DNA of 64,000 nucleotides from an uncultured Bacteroidales bacterium (GTDB lineage Bacteria > Bacteroidota > Bacteroidia > Bacteroidales > UBA932). Below are positions 41,853-52,280 of this stretch, one piece after another (positions within the stretch are counted from its first letter, which is position 1; every line of letters starts with the position of its first letter). The notes beneath the pieces were generated by a model, which saw only the letters and a list, made by a program, of their open reading frames with translations, did no database searches and was not told the origin of the DNA. The stretch is taken from assembly GCA_947630665.1 (NCBI GenBank), contig CANRID010000004.1:34907-98906 (forward strand), read 5' to 3'. A program made the position numbers and the translations under genes.

Positions 41853-43154
41853 ATGAATAGAAATGTTCTGAAACTCGCGATACCGAGTATCCTGGCTAAT
41901 ATAACCGTACCGTTGGTAGGAATGGTGGATCTGGCCATTGCCGGACGTTTGGGCGATGCTTCCCTGATAGGAGGAATCGCCGTGGCGACCATGTTGTTCG
42001 ACCTTTTGTACTGGAATATGAGCTTCCTCAGAACCGGAACGGGAGGAATGGTAGCCCAGGCCTACGGACGGAGGGATTTCAACGATGCCATGCGCGTATT
42101 TACGCAGGGAATGACCACTGCCTTTCTGATCGCGCTGCTGATCTGGGCCGTCCAGTATTTATTTGTCGAAGCGGCCTTTATGTTTATAGATGCCTCGCCC
42201 CAGGTGGAGCAGCTGGCGCGGGAATATTATTTTATCAGAATCTGGGCGGCTCCCGCTACGTTAAGCCTGTATGTATTCAAAGGATTTTTTATCGGGATGC
42301 AGAACGCTGTCAGTCCGATGGCGGTGGATTTGACGGTAAATATCGTCAATCTGGCGGCGAGCGTCTATTTCGCCATGTTCGCGGGAATGGGCTTTTCCGG
42401 AATCGCCATGGGAACGGTCGTAGCCCAATACAGCGGTATGATTCTGGCGAGCGTCTTGTTAGTGATTTATTATAAAAAGCTGTTCAAATATATCGATATA
42501 CGTAAAAGTATAAAATTCAAGTATATCCGGAGCTTCTTCGTTATAAATGCCGATCTCTTTATCCGTTCCGTCTGTTTCCTGTTCATATATGCCGGGTTTA
42601 CCTCCCTGTCTGCCAGATTCGGAGACGTCTTGCTGGCGGTAAGCACGATTATGATGAAGCTGATGCTGCTCTATTCCTATTTCATCGACGGATTCGCCTA
42701 TGCGGGGGAGGCGCTGGCGGGCAGATATATCGGCGCCAAGGATCCGGTGTCGCTGAAAAAGGCGGTCCGGGTGATTTTCGCCTGGTGCATGGGGATAGGA
42801 TTCGTCTCTACGATCGTGTACGTGTTTGCCGGAGAACCGTTGTTCCGGCTGATGACGGATAACGCCCGGATCATCGAAAGCTCCGGACGGTTTATGCCGT
42901 GGCTGCTGATAATGCCTGTGATCAGCTGCATCGCTTTCACATGGGACGGGATATTTCTCGGGGCTACGGCATCCAAAACTATCCGCAACGGGATGATATG
43001 GTCGGTAATAGGCTTTTTCGCGGCCTACTATATTACGGTACCCCATATCTCGGTGCAGGCTCTTTGGATGGCGTTTATGACGCATCTCCTGATCCGCACC
43101 GTATATATGAGCGCTACGGCCAAAAAACAGGTGTTCGCCCGGGCGCGGACATAA
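41853..43154 (+). CDS. MATE family efflux transporter
   Basis: 433 aa multi-TM; LAIPSILANITVPLVGMVDLAIAGRLGDASLIGGIAVATMLFD. Confidence 0.95.
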   Translation: MNRNVLKLAIPSILANITVPLVGMVDLAIAGRLGDASLIGGIAVATMLFDLLYWNMSFLRTGTGGMVAQAYGRRDFNDAMRVFTQGMTTAFLIALLIWAVQYLFVEAAFMFIDASPQVEQLAREYYFIRIWAAPATLSLYVFKGFFIGMQNAVSPMAVDLTVNIVNLAASVYFAMFAGMGFSGIAMGTVVAQYSGMILASVLLVIYYKKLFKYIDIRKSIKFKYIRSFFVINADLFIRSVCFLFIYAGFTSLSARFGDVLLAVSTIMMKLMLLYSYFIDGFAYAGEALAGRYIGAKDPVSLKKAVRVIFAWCMGIGFVSTIVYVFAGEPLFRLMTDNARIIESSGRFMPWLLIMPVISCIAFTWDGIFLGATASKTIRNGMIWSVIGFFAAYYITVPHISVQALWMAFMTHLLIRTVYMSATAKKQVFARART

Positions 43155-43202
43155 CAGACCGGCGCAAGGCCGAAGATCTGCGCAAGACCGGCGCAAGCCG
43201 CA

Positions 43203-43784
43203 TCAATCAGTATAACGTTCTTCCACTTTACCCCAATCGATGATATCCCAGATACCTTTGGTATATTCCGCCCTCCGGTTCTGATGATCCAGATAATAGG
43301 CATGTTCCCATACATCTATGGTCAGCAGCGGTTTCAGGGAGCGGGTAATGGGATTTCCCGCATTGCTCTCTTTCTCTATGGAGAGATTTCCGGCGGCATC
43401 GCTCGTGAGCCATACCCATCCTGACCCGAATAAAGAATTGGCCGCCTGACTGAATTCTTTTTTGAAATGCTCGAAAGATCCCCATTTTTTGTCGATGGCT
43501 TCCTTCAGTTTCCCCTTCGGTTCTCCTCCTCCTGTCGGGGAAAGGGTATAAAAATAGAAAATATGATTCCAGGTCTGGGCGGCGTTATTGAAAACGGCTC
43601 CGTCCGAAGCGGAAATGATCTCCTCCAATTTCTTGTTCTCAAAAGGTGTATCCTTTATCAGAGCGTTGAGATTGTCTATGTAGGCTTGCAGATGCTTGCC
43701 GTAATGGTATTCCAATGTCTCTTTTGATATTACCGGCTCCAGCGCGTCCAAGGAGTAAGGCAATTGTGGCAATTCGAATTTCAT
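43203..43784 (-). CDS. sodB: Fe/Mn superoxide dismutase
   Basis: LPYSLDALEPVISKETLEYHYGKHLQAYI; DVWEHAYYLDHQNRR; ATG at 43784 preferred. Confidence 0.96.
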   Translation of the reverse strand: MKFELPQLPYSLDALEPVISKETLEYHYGKHLQAYIDNLNALIKDTPFENKKLEEIISASDGAVFNNAAQTWNHIFYFYTLSPTGGGEPKGKLKEAIDKKWGSFEHFKKEFSQAANSLFGSGWVWLTSDAAGNLSIEKESNAGNPITRSLKPLLTIDVWEHAYYLDHQNRRAEYTKGIWDIIDWGKVEERYTD

Positions 43785-43945
43785 GGTTCCTAAAAGATTT
43801 AATATTATGTATCCAGATAAAATTAACTTCATCATTTGCTTGGCGTATTTTTTGTATGATGGCGGCGGAAAATTATCTTTGTAAAGATAAAACAAAAAAC
43901 AGAATCTTTAGTTGATATCGCGGGACGACTTTTTAACATGTTGCT

Positions 43946-45622
43946 ATGATGATGACCTGGTTTACCGATTTGCTTTTTGGAGGGGGCATTCCCCACGCTA
44001 TCCTTATTTTTTCCCTCGTGATTACGTTGGGGATTTTGTTGGGTAAAATAAAGATCAAAGGCATTTCGCTGGGGATCACCTGGATTCTGTTTGTCGGGAT
44101 TATATTCAGCCATTTCGGATTGCGTATAGAACCCGGCACCCTTCATTTTGTAAAAGAGTTCGGGCTGATTTTATTCGTATATTCGATAGGGTTGCAGGTG
44201 GGCCCCGGTTTTTTCGCTTCCCTTAAAAAAGGGGGATTGACGCTGAATTTGCTGGCGGCGGGAGTGGTGTTGCTGGGTTGTCTGACGGCTTTGGCGATCC
44301 ATTGGATCACGGGAACCGATCTGGTGACAATGGTAGGAGTGCTGTCGGGAGCCGTAACCAATACGCCCGGATTGGGAGCCGCGCAGCAGACTTTTTTGGA
44401 TGTAACGGGGGGAGATAATGAAACCATTGCCTTAGGGTATGCGGTGGCGTATCCGTTGGGAGTGGCGGGGATAATCTTTTCGATAGTCGCGATGAAATAT
44501 TTTTTCAAGATAGATCCGGCCCGGGAAAGTGCGGCCCTGAAAGCCAAAGCCGAGAATATGAAGGATGCAGCCCGCAAGGTGACGATAGAAGTTAAAAATG
44601 AGGCGATTCTGGGTAAATCCATCGAGGAACTGCATAAACTGATAGATAAGAATTTCGTAGTTTCCAGACTGTATCGTCCCGACGGCAGATTGGAAGTCCC
44701 GGCTTCGGCGACCCGTTTGGAAAGAGACGACCGGTTGCTGCTGATAGCTGCGGCGGCGAATCTTCCGTCTATCGTGGCTTTTATAGGTCAGGAAGCGGAT
44801 ATGGACCTCGATACGTGGAAAAAGTTGGATTCCCAATTGGTTACCCGAAAAATCGTTATCACCCGTCCGCAAATCAACGGCAAGAGTCTGGAAGAATTGA
44901 AGGTGCGGACGGTCTTCGGAGTAAATATCACCCGTATTACGCGGGCCGGAGTGGATCTGGTGGCGGCTGGAGATCTGGAGCTGCAATTGGGGGACCGGGT
45001 GCTGGTGGTAGGAGATGAAAAGGATATCGAAAGTCTGGCGAAAGTACTCGGAAACTCGGCAAAACAATTGCGTGAGCCTAATTTGGTCTCTATTTTCTTG
45101 GGAATGGCCGTAGGGGTATTGTTCGGCTCCATTCCTTTCATGCTGCCGGGCATTCCGCAACCGGTAAAGTTAGGGCTGGCCGGCGGACCGCTGATTATCG
45201 CCATTCTCATAAGCCGGTTCGGATATAAGTTCAAGATCGTTTCATATACCACGCAAAGCGCCAATATGATGCTCCGGGAGATGGGAATTTCGCTTTTCCT
45301 GGCAGCCGTGGGGTTGGGAGCGGGGGTGCAATTCATAGATACGATCGTAAATCAGGGCGGCTATCTCTGGATAGGATACGGGGCCGTCATTACCGTACTT
45401 CCTTTGATGATAGTAGGTGTGGTCGCACGGCTTATTTATAAATTAGACTATTTTTCCCTGATGGGTTTGCTGGCCGGGAGTACCACCGACCCGCCGGCTC
45501 TTGCGTATGCCAATACCGTTTCTCCCGCCGACCATCCTGCCGTCGCCTACGCTACGGTTTATCCCTTGATCATGTTCCTGAGGGTTCTTATGGCGCAGAT
45601 ATTGGTTCTGATGGCGTTATAG
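43946..45622 (+). CDS. AspT/YidE/YbjL-type putative transporter with TrkA-C (RCK_C) domains
   Basis: 558 aa; duplicated TM halves, two RCK_C-like central domains, GVLSGAVTNTPGLGAAQ / GLLAGSTTDPPALAYAN. Confidence 0.92.
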   Translation: MMMTWFTDLLFGGGIPHAILIFSLVITLGILLGKIKIKGISLGITWILFVGIIFSHFGLRIEPGTLHFVKEFGLILFVYSIGLQVGPGFFASLKKGGLTLNLLAAGVVLLGCLTALAIHWITGTDLVTMVGVLSGAVTNTPGLGAAQQTFLDVTGGDNETIALGYAVAYPLGVAGIIFSIVAMKYFFKIDPARESAALKAKAENMKDAARKVTIEVKNEAILGKSIEELHKLIDKNFVVSRLYRPDGRLEVPASATRLERDDRLLLIAAAANLPSIVAFIGQEADMDLDTWKKLDSQLVTRKIVITRPQINGKSLEELKVRTVFGVNITRITRAGVDLVAAGDLELQLGDRVLVVGDEKDIESLAKVLGNSAKQLREPNLVSIFLGMAVGVLFGSIPFMLPGIPQPVKLGLAGGPLIIAILISRFGYKFKIVSYTTQSANMMLREMGISLFLAAVGLGAGVQFIDTIVNQGGYLWIGYGAVITVLPLMIVGVVARLIYKLDYFSLMGLLAGSTTDPPALAYANTVSPADHPAVAYATVYPLIMFLRVLMAQILVLMAL

Positions 45623-45626
45623 CGGA

Positions 45627-46787
45627 TCATTTTTCGCCCGCCGGCCCCGGAGCGCCGAATATCTCGGCAAGCATGCAACGGGCGGATCCGCCTCCGTTTT
45701 TTTCTATATACTCCAGCGGGGGCGCCACTATTTTTTTATAATAGCTTTGAAGCTGCTCCAGTTGTCCTGTTTCCAACGACCGGTATGCGGTGGCGGACAT
45801 GGCCAGTACCGGGTTGCCTTGGTCGTCTTGCAGTTCGAGCATATTCCCGGCGAACCGGTTCATTTGTGCGAAGCTAATTTCGAGGATCTCTTTTCCGTTC
45901 TTTTCCAATAACCCGGTCAGCTGTTCCCGCTCATCCGGACTGTATATGGCATCCAGGCACACAATCGCATAACGGGTCCCTACGCTCATCATTACATTCG
46001 TATGATAAATGGGATCTCCGTATTCATCCCGGGCGCCGAAAAGAAAATAATCGTATCCCGACAGCCGGGCGAATTCGTCCAGCACGGATTTATCGGTACG
46101 GGGAGAGGCGCAACAATAGGCGATTTTGTTTTCCCTGTCGAGAATCATGCTTCCGGTGCCTTCCAGAAATTTCCCCTCCCGCTCGAATCCGGTCAGATCC
46201 AAAAGCCTGTATGGAATTATACGGCTGTCGTCCACGCAGTTGTGGCTGTTTCCCCTTTTCCCGCCATTGTTTATCCGCCACGACACCATCCGGAAAACTC
46301 CCGGGCAGGTATCTTGCAGGTCTTTTCCGGCAAATTCCTGTTCTTGTCGGGATGAGAGTCCGAATATTTCCGTTTTATCGAATCCCAAGGCCGTTAAAAC
46401 GTTTTTATACCGTTCTTCCCTACGGTTGGGCGCGAACATGGGGTACAGTACCAAAGTGCCGGATGAATCCGAATTTTCCTGCGGAGCATGGGTAGAGAAC
46501 CAGTTATTGGGAAAAATGGAATCCGGAGTATGGGGATCGGGCGTATCTTCCGCTACGATCACCCGGACACCCGCTTTCCGCAGCATCCGTACGTAATTGT
46601 CGAATTCTTCCAGCGCTTTTTCCTGGGCCCGGCCGGTGAAGCCGGCTTGCTGGAAACTGTTGTTGGCTGCCGTCTGTTCGTTGAATGTAAAATTCACGGG
46701 CCGCACCATCAGTACCGTATCGGTCGTTTGCATCTGCATCATGATTTTTCGTCCGCTTCGGGCAGAATCCTTTCCGACTCCCGGCAC
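45627..46787 (-). CDS. ctlX: citrulline-utilization hydrolase / arginine deiminase-related amidinohydrolase
   Basis: DTVLMVRPVNFTFNEQTAANNSFQ; PDSIFPNNWFSTH; EGTGSMILDRENKIAYCCASPRTD. Confidence 0.87.
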   Translation of the reverse strand: MPGVGKDSARSGRKIMMQMQTTDTVLMVRPVNFTFNEQTAANNSFQQAGFTGRAQEKALEEFDNYVRMLRKAGVRVIVAEDTPDPHTPDSIFPNNWFSTHAPQENSDSSGTLVLYPMFAPNRREERYKNVLTALGFDKTEIFGLSSRQEQEFAGKDLQDTCPGVFRMVSWRINNGGKRGNSHNCVDDSRIIPYRLLDLTGFEREGKFLEGTGSMILDRENKIAYCCASPRTDKSVLDEFARLSGYDYFLFGARDEYGDPIYHTNVMMSVGTRYAIVCLDAIYSPDEREQLTGLLEKNGKEILEISFAQMNRFAGNMLELQDDQGNPVLAMSATAYRSLETGQLEQLQSYYKKIVAPPLEYIEKNGGGSARCMLAEIFGAPGPAGEK

Positions 46788-46795
46788 GGCCGGAT

Positions 46796-48025
46796 TTATT
46801 CGAGCGCCTTGATGGAATTTTTAATAATCCCGATAGCTTCCCTCAGTTGGGGTTCGGTAATGACCAACGGCGGGGCGAAACGGATAATATGCTTGTGGGT
46901 AGGCTTTGCCAGCAGACCGTTTTCGGCCATTTTCAGACAAACATCCCAAGCCTCTTTTCCGTTGCTCGGAGTAATGACAATGGCGTTGAGCAGCCCTTTG
47001 CCGCGTACCTGTCCGATAAGCGGGGAATGGAACCCGGCGATCTCCTCCCGGAAAATCCGGCCCAGATATTCCGCTTTCTCAGTCAGATGCTCCTCTTTTA
47101 CCACCGTCAGGGCCGCTACCGCAACTTTGGCGGCCAAAGGGAATCCTCCGAAAGTGGAGCCGTGTTCGCCCGGTTTGATGGTGAGCATGATATCATCATC
47201 CGCCAATACGGCCGAGATCGGAAGCACTCCTCCGGAAATGGCCTTGCCCAACACTACGATATCGGGACGGATGCCTTCGTGATCCGAACAAAGCATTTTC
47301 CCCGTGCGGGCGATTCCGGTCTGCACTTCATCGGCAATGAAAAGAACATTATGGGCTTTGCAGGCCTCATAACATTTTCTGAGATAGCCCTCATCGGGAA
47401 CGAATACCCCCGCTTCCCCCTGTATAGGCTCTACGATGAATGCAGCGGTGCGTTCTCCGTATTGCTGCAGGGCGTTCTCCAATGCAGCGGCATCGTTATA
47501 GGGGATTCTTACGAACCCCGGCGTAAAAGGCCCGTATTGCGAATACGAATCGGGATCGTTGCTCATGGATACGATGGAAATGGTACGTCCGTGGAAATTC
47601 CCTTCGCAGCAGATGATCACCGCCCGATCTTCCGGAATGCCTTTTTTGACATATCCCCAGCGGCGCGCCAATTTGAGGGAGGTCTCCACCGCCTCGGCGC
47701 CGGAATTCATCGGAAGCATTTTCTCATATCCGAAATATTTGGAAATGAATTCCTCGCAAGGTCCCAGACAATCGTTGTAAAACGCCCGGGAGGTCAGACA
47801 CAGGGTATGGGCCTGATCGCAAAGGGCCTGTACGATTTTCGGATGGCAATGTCCTTGATTGACGGCGGAATACGCAGAAAGGAAATCGAAATATTTCTTC
47901 CCGTCCGTATCCCAGACGAAGGCTCCCTCCCCCCGGGAAAGGACCACGGGCAGCGGATGATAATTGTGGGCTCCGTATCTGTTTTCCTGATCGATGTAGC
48001 TTTGCGCTTTAGCTGATATTTTCAT
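46796..48025 (-). CDS. rocD: ornithine--oxo-acid aminotransferase
   Basis: 409 aa class-III aminotransferase; [44 protein letters not shown]. Confidence 0.95.
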   Translation of the reverse strand: MKISAKAQSYIDQENRYGAHNYHPLPVVLSRGEGAFVWDTDGKKYFDFLSAYSAVNQGHCHPKIVQALCDQAHTLCLTSRAFYNDCLGPCEEFISKYFGYEKMLPMNSGAEAVETSLKLARRWGYVKKGIPEDRAVIICCEGNFHGRTISIVSMSNDPDSYSQYGPFTPGFVRIPYNDAAALENALQQYGERTAAFIVEPIQGEAGVFVPDEGYLRKCYEACKAHNVLFIADEVQTGIARTGKMLCSDHEGIRPDIVVLGKAISGGVLPISAVLADDDIMLTIKPGEHGSTFGGFPLAAKVAVAALTVVKEEHLTEKAEYLGRIFREEIAGFHSPLIGQVRGKGLLNAIVITPSNGKEAWDVCLKMAENGLLAKPTHKHIIRFAPPLVITEPQLREAIGIIKNSIKALE

Positions 48026-48202
48026 AATGTATTATCGTTATTTATCATTATAGGCTTATTGAACCCTTTTATTAAGGGCTTCGGCGAGATTCAAAGATAG
48101 GCATTTTTTTGCTTTCTATTTTGCAATTCAAGAAATTAATCTTACCTTTGCATCCCGTTTTATACTCGGGTATTTGTATAAAGTTAAGATTAACAACAAA
48201 TT

Positions 48203-48592
48203 ATGCCAACAATTCAACAGTTAGTCCGCAACGGTCGCGAGGTTATCGTAGAGAAAAGCAAATCTCGTGCGCTGGATGCGTGTCCTCAGAGAAGGGGCGT
48301 TTGTATACGTGTGTATACGACCACTCCCAAGAAACCGAACTCGGCTATGCGTAAAGTGGCCCGTGTTCGATTGACCAATCAAAAAGAGGTGAATGCCTAC
48401 ATCCCGGGCGAAGGGCACAATCTTCAGGAACACTCCATCGTGCTGGTGCGCGGCGGTCGTGTGAAAGACCTTCCCGGAGTACGTTATCACATTCTTAGAG
48501 GGGCTTTGGATACGGCAGGCGTAGACGGACGCAAACAAAGTCGTTCGCTTTACGGCGCCAAGAAACCAAAGGCTGCAAAAGCTAAGAAGTAA
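48203..48592 (+). CDS. rpsL: 30S ribosomal protein S12
   Basis: [12 protein letters not shown]...[29 protein letters not shown]. Confidence 0.98.
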   Translation: MPTIQQLVRNGREVIVEKSKSRALDACPQRRGVCIRVYTTTPKKPNSAMRKVARVRLTNQKEVNAYIPGEGHNLQEHSIVLVRGGRVKDLPGVRYHILRGALDTAGVDGRKQSRSLYGAKKPKAAKAKK

Positions 48593-48620
48593 GTCATTAA
48601 TCATTTAAACCAAAAGAAAA

Positions 48621-49097
48621 ATGAGAAAAACGAAGCCTAAAAAGAGGATTCTACTTCCTGATCCGAAATTCCACGACGTGTTGGTAACGCGTTTCGTGAA
48701 TAATCTTATGTTGCAGGGGAAGAAGAGTATCGCTTATGCTATTTTTTACGATTCGATCGATATGATCGGCGAGAAGATGAAAGATTCTGACAAGGCTCCT
48801 CTGGATATTTGGAAAAAAGCGCTGGAGAACATTACCCCGCAGGTGGAAGTAAAAAGCCGCAGGGTAGGAGGCGCCAATTTCCAGGTCCCGACAGAGGTGC
48901 GTCCGGAAAGAAAGATTTCATTGAGTATGAAGAACATGATTCTTTATGCCCGCAAAAGATCCGGTCGCTCGATGGCTGAAAAATTAGCTGCGGAAATACT
49001 GGCTGCATATAATAACGAAGGTGCTGCTTTCAAGAGGAAAGAGGATATGCACAAGATGGCCGAGGCCAACAAAGCATTCGCTCATTTCCGTTTTTAG
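48621..49097 (+). CDS. rpsG: 30S ribosomal protein S7
   Basis: [39 protein letters not shown]. Confidence 0.98.
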   Translation: MRKTKPKKRILLPDPKFHDVLVTRFVNNLMLQGKKSIAYAIFYDSIDMIGEKMKDSDKAPLDIWKKALENITPQVEVKSRRVGGANFQVPTEVRPERKISLSMKNMILYARKRSGRSMAEKLAAEILAAYNNEGAAFKRKEDMHKMAEANKAFAHFRF

Positions 49098-49114
49098 TAT
49101 TGTGAGGAGAGTCA

Positions 49115-51235
49115 ATGGCAAGAGATTTAAAATATACTAGAAATATCGGCATTATGGCCCATATCGATGCCGGTAAAACCACTACGTCCGAGCGGATATT
49201 ATATTACACGGGAAAAACCCACAAAATAGGAGAGGTGCACGAAGGGGCGGCCACCATGGACTGGATGGTCCAGGAACAGGAAAGAGGAATTACCATTACC
49301 TCCGCTGCCACCACTGCCTTCTGGCATTATAACGGAGAACAATATCAGATCAATCTGATCGATACTCCCGGCCATGTGGACTTTACGGTAGAAGTGGAAA
49401 GGTCCCTGCGTATATTGGACGGCACCATCGCCACTTTTTGTGCCGTCGGACGCGTACAGCCTCAATCCGAGACCGTATGGCGTCAGGCCGACAAATACCG
49501 GGTGCCTAAAATCGCCTATGTCAATAAAATGGACCGCGTAGGCGCCGACTTCTTCGCCGTAGTGGAGGAAATGAAAGATAAATTAGGGGCGCATGCCGTG
49601 CCTATCTGTATCCCGATAGGTGCGGAAGATAAATTTCAGGGCATTGTAGACCTGATCTCCATGAAAGGCTTGTATTACGATCAGGAAAGCAAGGAACTCG
49701 TCAATTACGAAGTGAGGGAGATCCCTGAAAATCTCCGGGCGGAAGCGGAAAAGTGGAGAGGCAAGCTCATCGAAGCCGCTGCCGAATACGATGACACCCT
49801 GATGGAGAAATTCTTCGATAATCCCGACTCTATCACCGACGAAGAAGTGATAGCGGCTTTGAGAAAAGCTACCATCGATATGGCCATCGTTCCCACTTGC
49901 TGCGGTTCTTCCTTTAAAAATAAAGGCGTACAGTTCTTGCTGGATGCCGTTATGAGATATCTTCCTTCTCCGCTGGACAAAGGAGATATAAAGGGAACCA
50001 ATCCCAATACCGGAGAAACGGAGGTACGCAGATCGAATGTAAAGGAGCCTTTCTGCGGATTGGTATTTAAAATCGCTACCGACCCTTTTGTAGGACGTTT
50101 GGTGTTCATGCGGGCTTATTCCGGTAAATTGGAAGCCGGATCATACGTATTGAATACCCGTTCCGGCAAAAAGGAACGCGTAGCCCGTCTGTACCAGATG
50201 CACTCCAACAAGCAAAACCCTATCGAATGGGTAGAAGCCGGCGACATTTGCGCGGTAGTAGGCTTCAAGGAACTCCGTACCGGAGATACCATTTGCGAGG
50301 AGAACCACCCGATCGTACTGGAATCCATGACATTCCCCGATCCGGTGATAGGACTGGCCATAGAACCCAAGACACAGAAAGACTTGGACAAGCTGGGGAT
50401 CGCCTTAGGCAAACTGTCCGAGGAAGACCCTACGTTTACCGTAAAATCGGACCATGAAACCGGTCAGACCATTATCAGCGGAATGGGCGAGCTGCACCTG
50501 GATATTATCGTAGACCGTCTCAAAAGGGAGTTCGGTGTGGAAATAAACCAGGGCGCGCCTCAGGTAAATTACAAGGAGGCGATCCGCTCTACCGTACAGC
50601 ACCGGGAAGTATTTAAGAAACAAACCGGCGGTAGAGGTAAGTTTGCCGACATTATCGTGGAGATAGGTCCTGCCGATGAAGGCGTTACCGGTCTGCAGTT
50701 CATAGATGAAGTGAAGGGAGGTAATATTCCTAAAGAATATATTCCTTCCGTGGAAAAAGGCTTTAAGGCCGCTATGGCTAACGGCGTATTGGCGGGTTAT
50801 GAAGTTACTTCCATGAAGGTGATCCTGAAGGACGGTTCCTTCCACCCGGTAGACTCGGATGCGTTGTCTTTTGAAATCTGCGCCCGGCAGGCGTTCCGTA
50901 AGGCTCTGCCAAAGGCTACTCCTGTAATTATGGAACCGATCATGGCATTGGAGGTGGTAACTCCGGAAGAGTACATGGGAGATGTTATCGGCGATTTGAA
51001 CAAACGCCGCGGACAGATCACGAGTATGGATTCCAAAGCCAATGCCCGGATCGTCAAGGCCAAAGTCCCGTTGTCCGAACAGTTCGGTTACGTGACAATC
51101 CTTAGGACATTGTCTTCCGGCAGGGCGACCAGCACCATGGAGTTCTCTCATTACGCAGAACTTCCGGCTTCTCTTGCCAAAGAGGTAATCGAAAAATCCG
51201 GAAACAGGAAATTAGGTGACGATATAGACGAATAA
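49115..51235 (+). CDS. fusA: elongation factor G
   Basis: [24 protein letters not shown]; 706 aa canonical EF-G. Confidence 0.98.
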   Translation: MARDLKYTRNIGIMAHIDAGKTTTSERILYYTGKTHKIGEVHEGAATMDWMVQEQERGITITSAATTAFWHYNGEQYQINLIDTPGHVDFTVEVERSLRILDGTIATFCAVGRVQPQSETVWRQADKYRVPKIAYVNKMDRVGADFFAVVEEMKDKLGAHAVPICIPIGAEDKFQGIVDLISMKGLYYDQESKELVNYEVREIPENLRAEAEKWRGKLIEAAAEYDDTLMEKFFDNPDSITDEEVIAALRKATIDMAIVPTCCGSSFKNKGVQFLLDAVMRYLPSPLDKGDIKGTNPNTGETEVRRSNVKEPFCGLVFKIATDPFVGRLVFMRAYSGKLEAGSYVLNTRSGKKERVARLYQMHSNKQNPIEWVEAGDICAVVGFKELRTGDTICEENHPIVLESMTFPDPVIGLAIEPKTQKDLDKLGIALGKLSEEDPTFTVKSDHETGQTIISGMGELHLDIIVDRLKREFGVEINQGAPQVNYKEAIRSTVQHREVFKKQTGGRGKFADIIVEIGPADEGVTGLQFIDEVKGGNIPKEYIPSVEKGFKAAMANGVLAGYEVTSMKVILKDGSFHPVDSDALSFEICARQAFRKALPKATPVIMEPIMALEVVTPEEYMGDVIGDLNKRRGQITSMDSKANARIVKAKVPLSEQFGYVTILRTLSSGRATSTMEFSHYAELPASLAKEVIEKSGNRKLGDDIDE

Positions 51236-51261
51236 ATTATTAATTGGTAATAACACATACA

Positions 51262-51567
51262 ATGAGCCAAAAAATAAGAATTAAATTAAAATCTTACGAT
51301 CATGCCTTAGTGGATAAATCCGCTGATAAGATCGTAAAAACAGTGAAAGCTACCGGAGCCGTTGTCAGCGGACCTATTCCGCTCCCTACGGACAAGAAGA
51401 TTTTTACTGTAAACCGCTCGACCTTCGTGAACAAGAAAGCCCGCGAACAGTTTGAGCTGAATTCTTTCCGCCGCTTGTTAGATATTTATAGTTCTACCCC
51501 TAAAACGGTAGACGCTTTAATGAAACTGGAATTGCCCAGCGGCGTTGAAGTAGAGATCAAAGTCTGA
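51262..51567 (+). CDS. rpsJ: 30S ribosomal protein S10
   Basis: [33 protein letters not shown]...[14 protein letters not shown] at 51262. Confidence 0.96.
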   Translation: MSQKIRIKLKSYDHALVDKSADKIVKTVKATGAVVSGPIPLPTDKKIFTVNRSTFVNKKAREQFELNSFRRLLDIYSSTPKTVDALMKLELPSGVEVEIKV

Positions 51568-51647
51568 TAAAATTTTTCAGAAAATAAATTATTCGCTATC
51601 TTTGCAATCCGCAGACGGATTTTGCTGCGATTACAGGATAGTGATCC

Positions 51648-51722
51648 GGGCCCATAGCTCAGTTGGTTAGTAGCACCTGACTCATAATCAGGGGGTCGCT
51701 GGTTCAAGCCCAGCTGGGCCCA
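51648..51722 (+). tRNA. tRNA-Met-like (anticodon CAT) with D-arm irregularity
   Basis: GGGCCCA/TGGGCCC acceptor; CCTGA-CTCATAA-TCAGG anticodon arm; GCTGG-TTCAAGC-CCAGC T-arm; preceded by TATCTTTG (51597-51604). Confidence 0.88.
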
Positions 51723-51770
51723 CATTTTCGGAAAGAAAGGGGATGTCCGATACATCCCAAAGAAATCACC

Positions 51771-51794
51771 CCTGCCGGAATGAACCCCGGCAGG
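51771..51794 (+). terminator. hairpin downstream of tRNA-Met
   Basis: CCTGCCGG-AATGAACC-CCGGCAGG perfect 8-bp stem; no clear U-tract. Confidence 0.4.
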
Positions 51795-51944
51795 AGTGAA
51801 ATCGTAGAAATAGGACTTATCGGATGTCCCTATCGTCTGGCCTGGTCCACTCCGGCCTCCTCTACGTTTAGTCCGGATGATTTGTTACTGCAGGCCGGAG
51901 CATTGGCTGATAATGTATAATTATTTTTTCAACAGACATTTGGC

Positions 51945-51992
51945 GGAATTAGTCGGATTCTTCTATATATGATTCCTCGATTTTATTCTCAT
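51945..51992 (-). pseudogene. degenerate 5' fragment homologous to the ORF at 54128-54460
   Basis: minus-strand ATGAGAATAAAATCGAGGAATCATATATAGAAGAATCC vs ATGAGAATTAAAATTGGAAAACCATATATGGAGGAATCC at 54460; frame broken by 1-nt deletion and stop. Confidence 0.55.
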
Positions 51993-52139
51993 AGCCTATT
52001 ACTGGAAAATATTATATTTCATTCGATGCTACACATAATCATATGACGGTTCACAAATACCGTGACGCCTTCCATCCATCTTATTATTTTCTGCTGACGG
52101 CCAAAATATCTCGGACGCTGCCATCTCAAACCGTATCCC

Positions 52140-52262
52140 ATCATCAATAACTTGATGTCGAACATCCTCTATCCTCCTTGACAAACGGCTCCCCCTCCGG
52201 TGACGTTCACGAAATCAAGTCTTGGCAGCTTCTGTAGCAGTTCCGGTTTTGAATTCCTCCTG
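52140..52262 (-). pseudogene. radical SAM gene fragment
   Basis: minus-strand reading gives PELLQKLPRLDFVNVTGG / (frameshift at G-run) EPFVKED, matching the TGGEPF region of radical SAM enzymes, then frame is lost. Confidence 0.5.
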
Positions 52263-52280
52263 CACAGTGGTCGGATTAGT

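Noticed and set aside
46847-48016. 389-aa plus-strand ORF antisense to rocD
   Set aside because: Shadow ORF of a strongly conserved aminotransferase gene.
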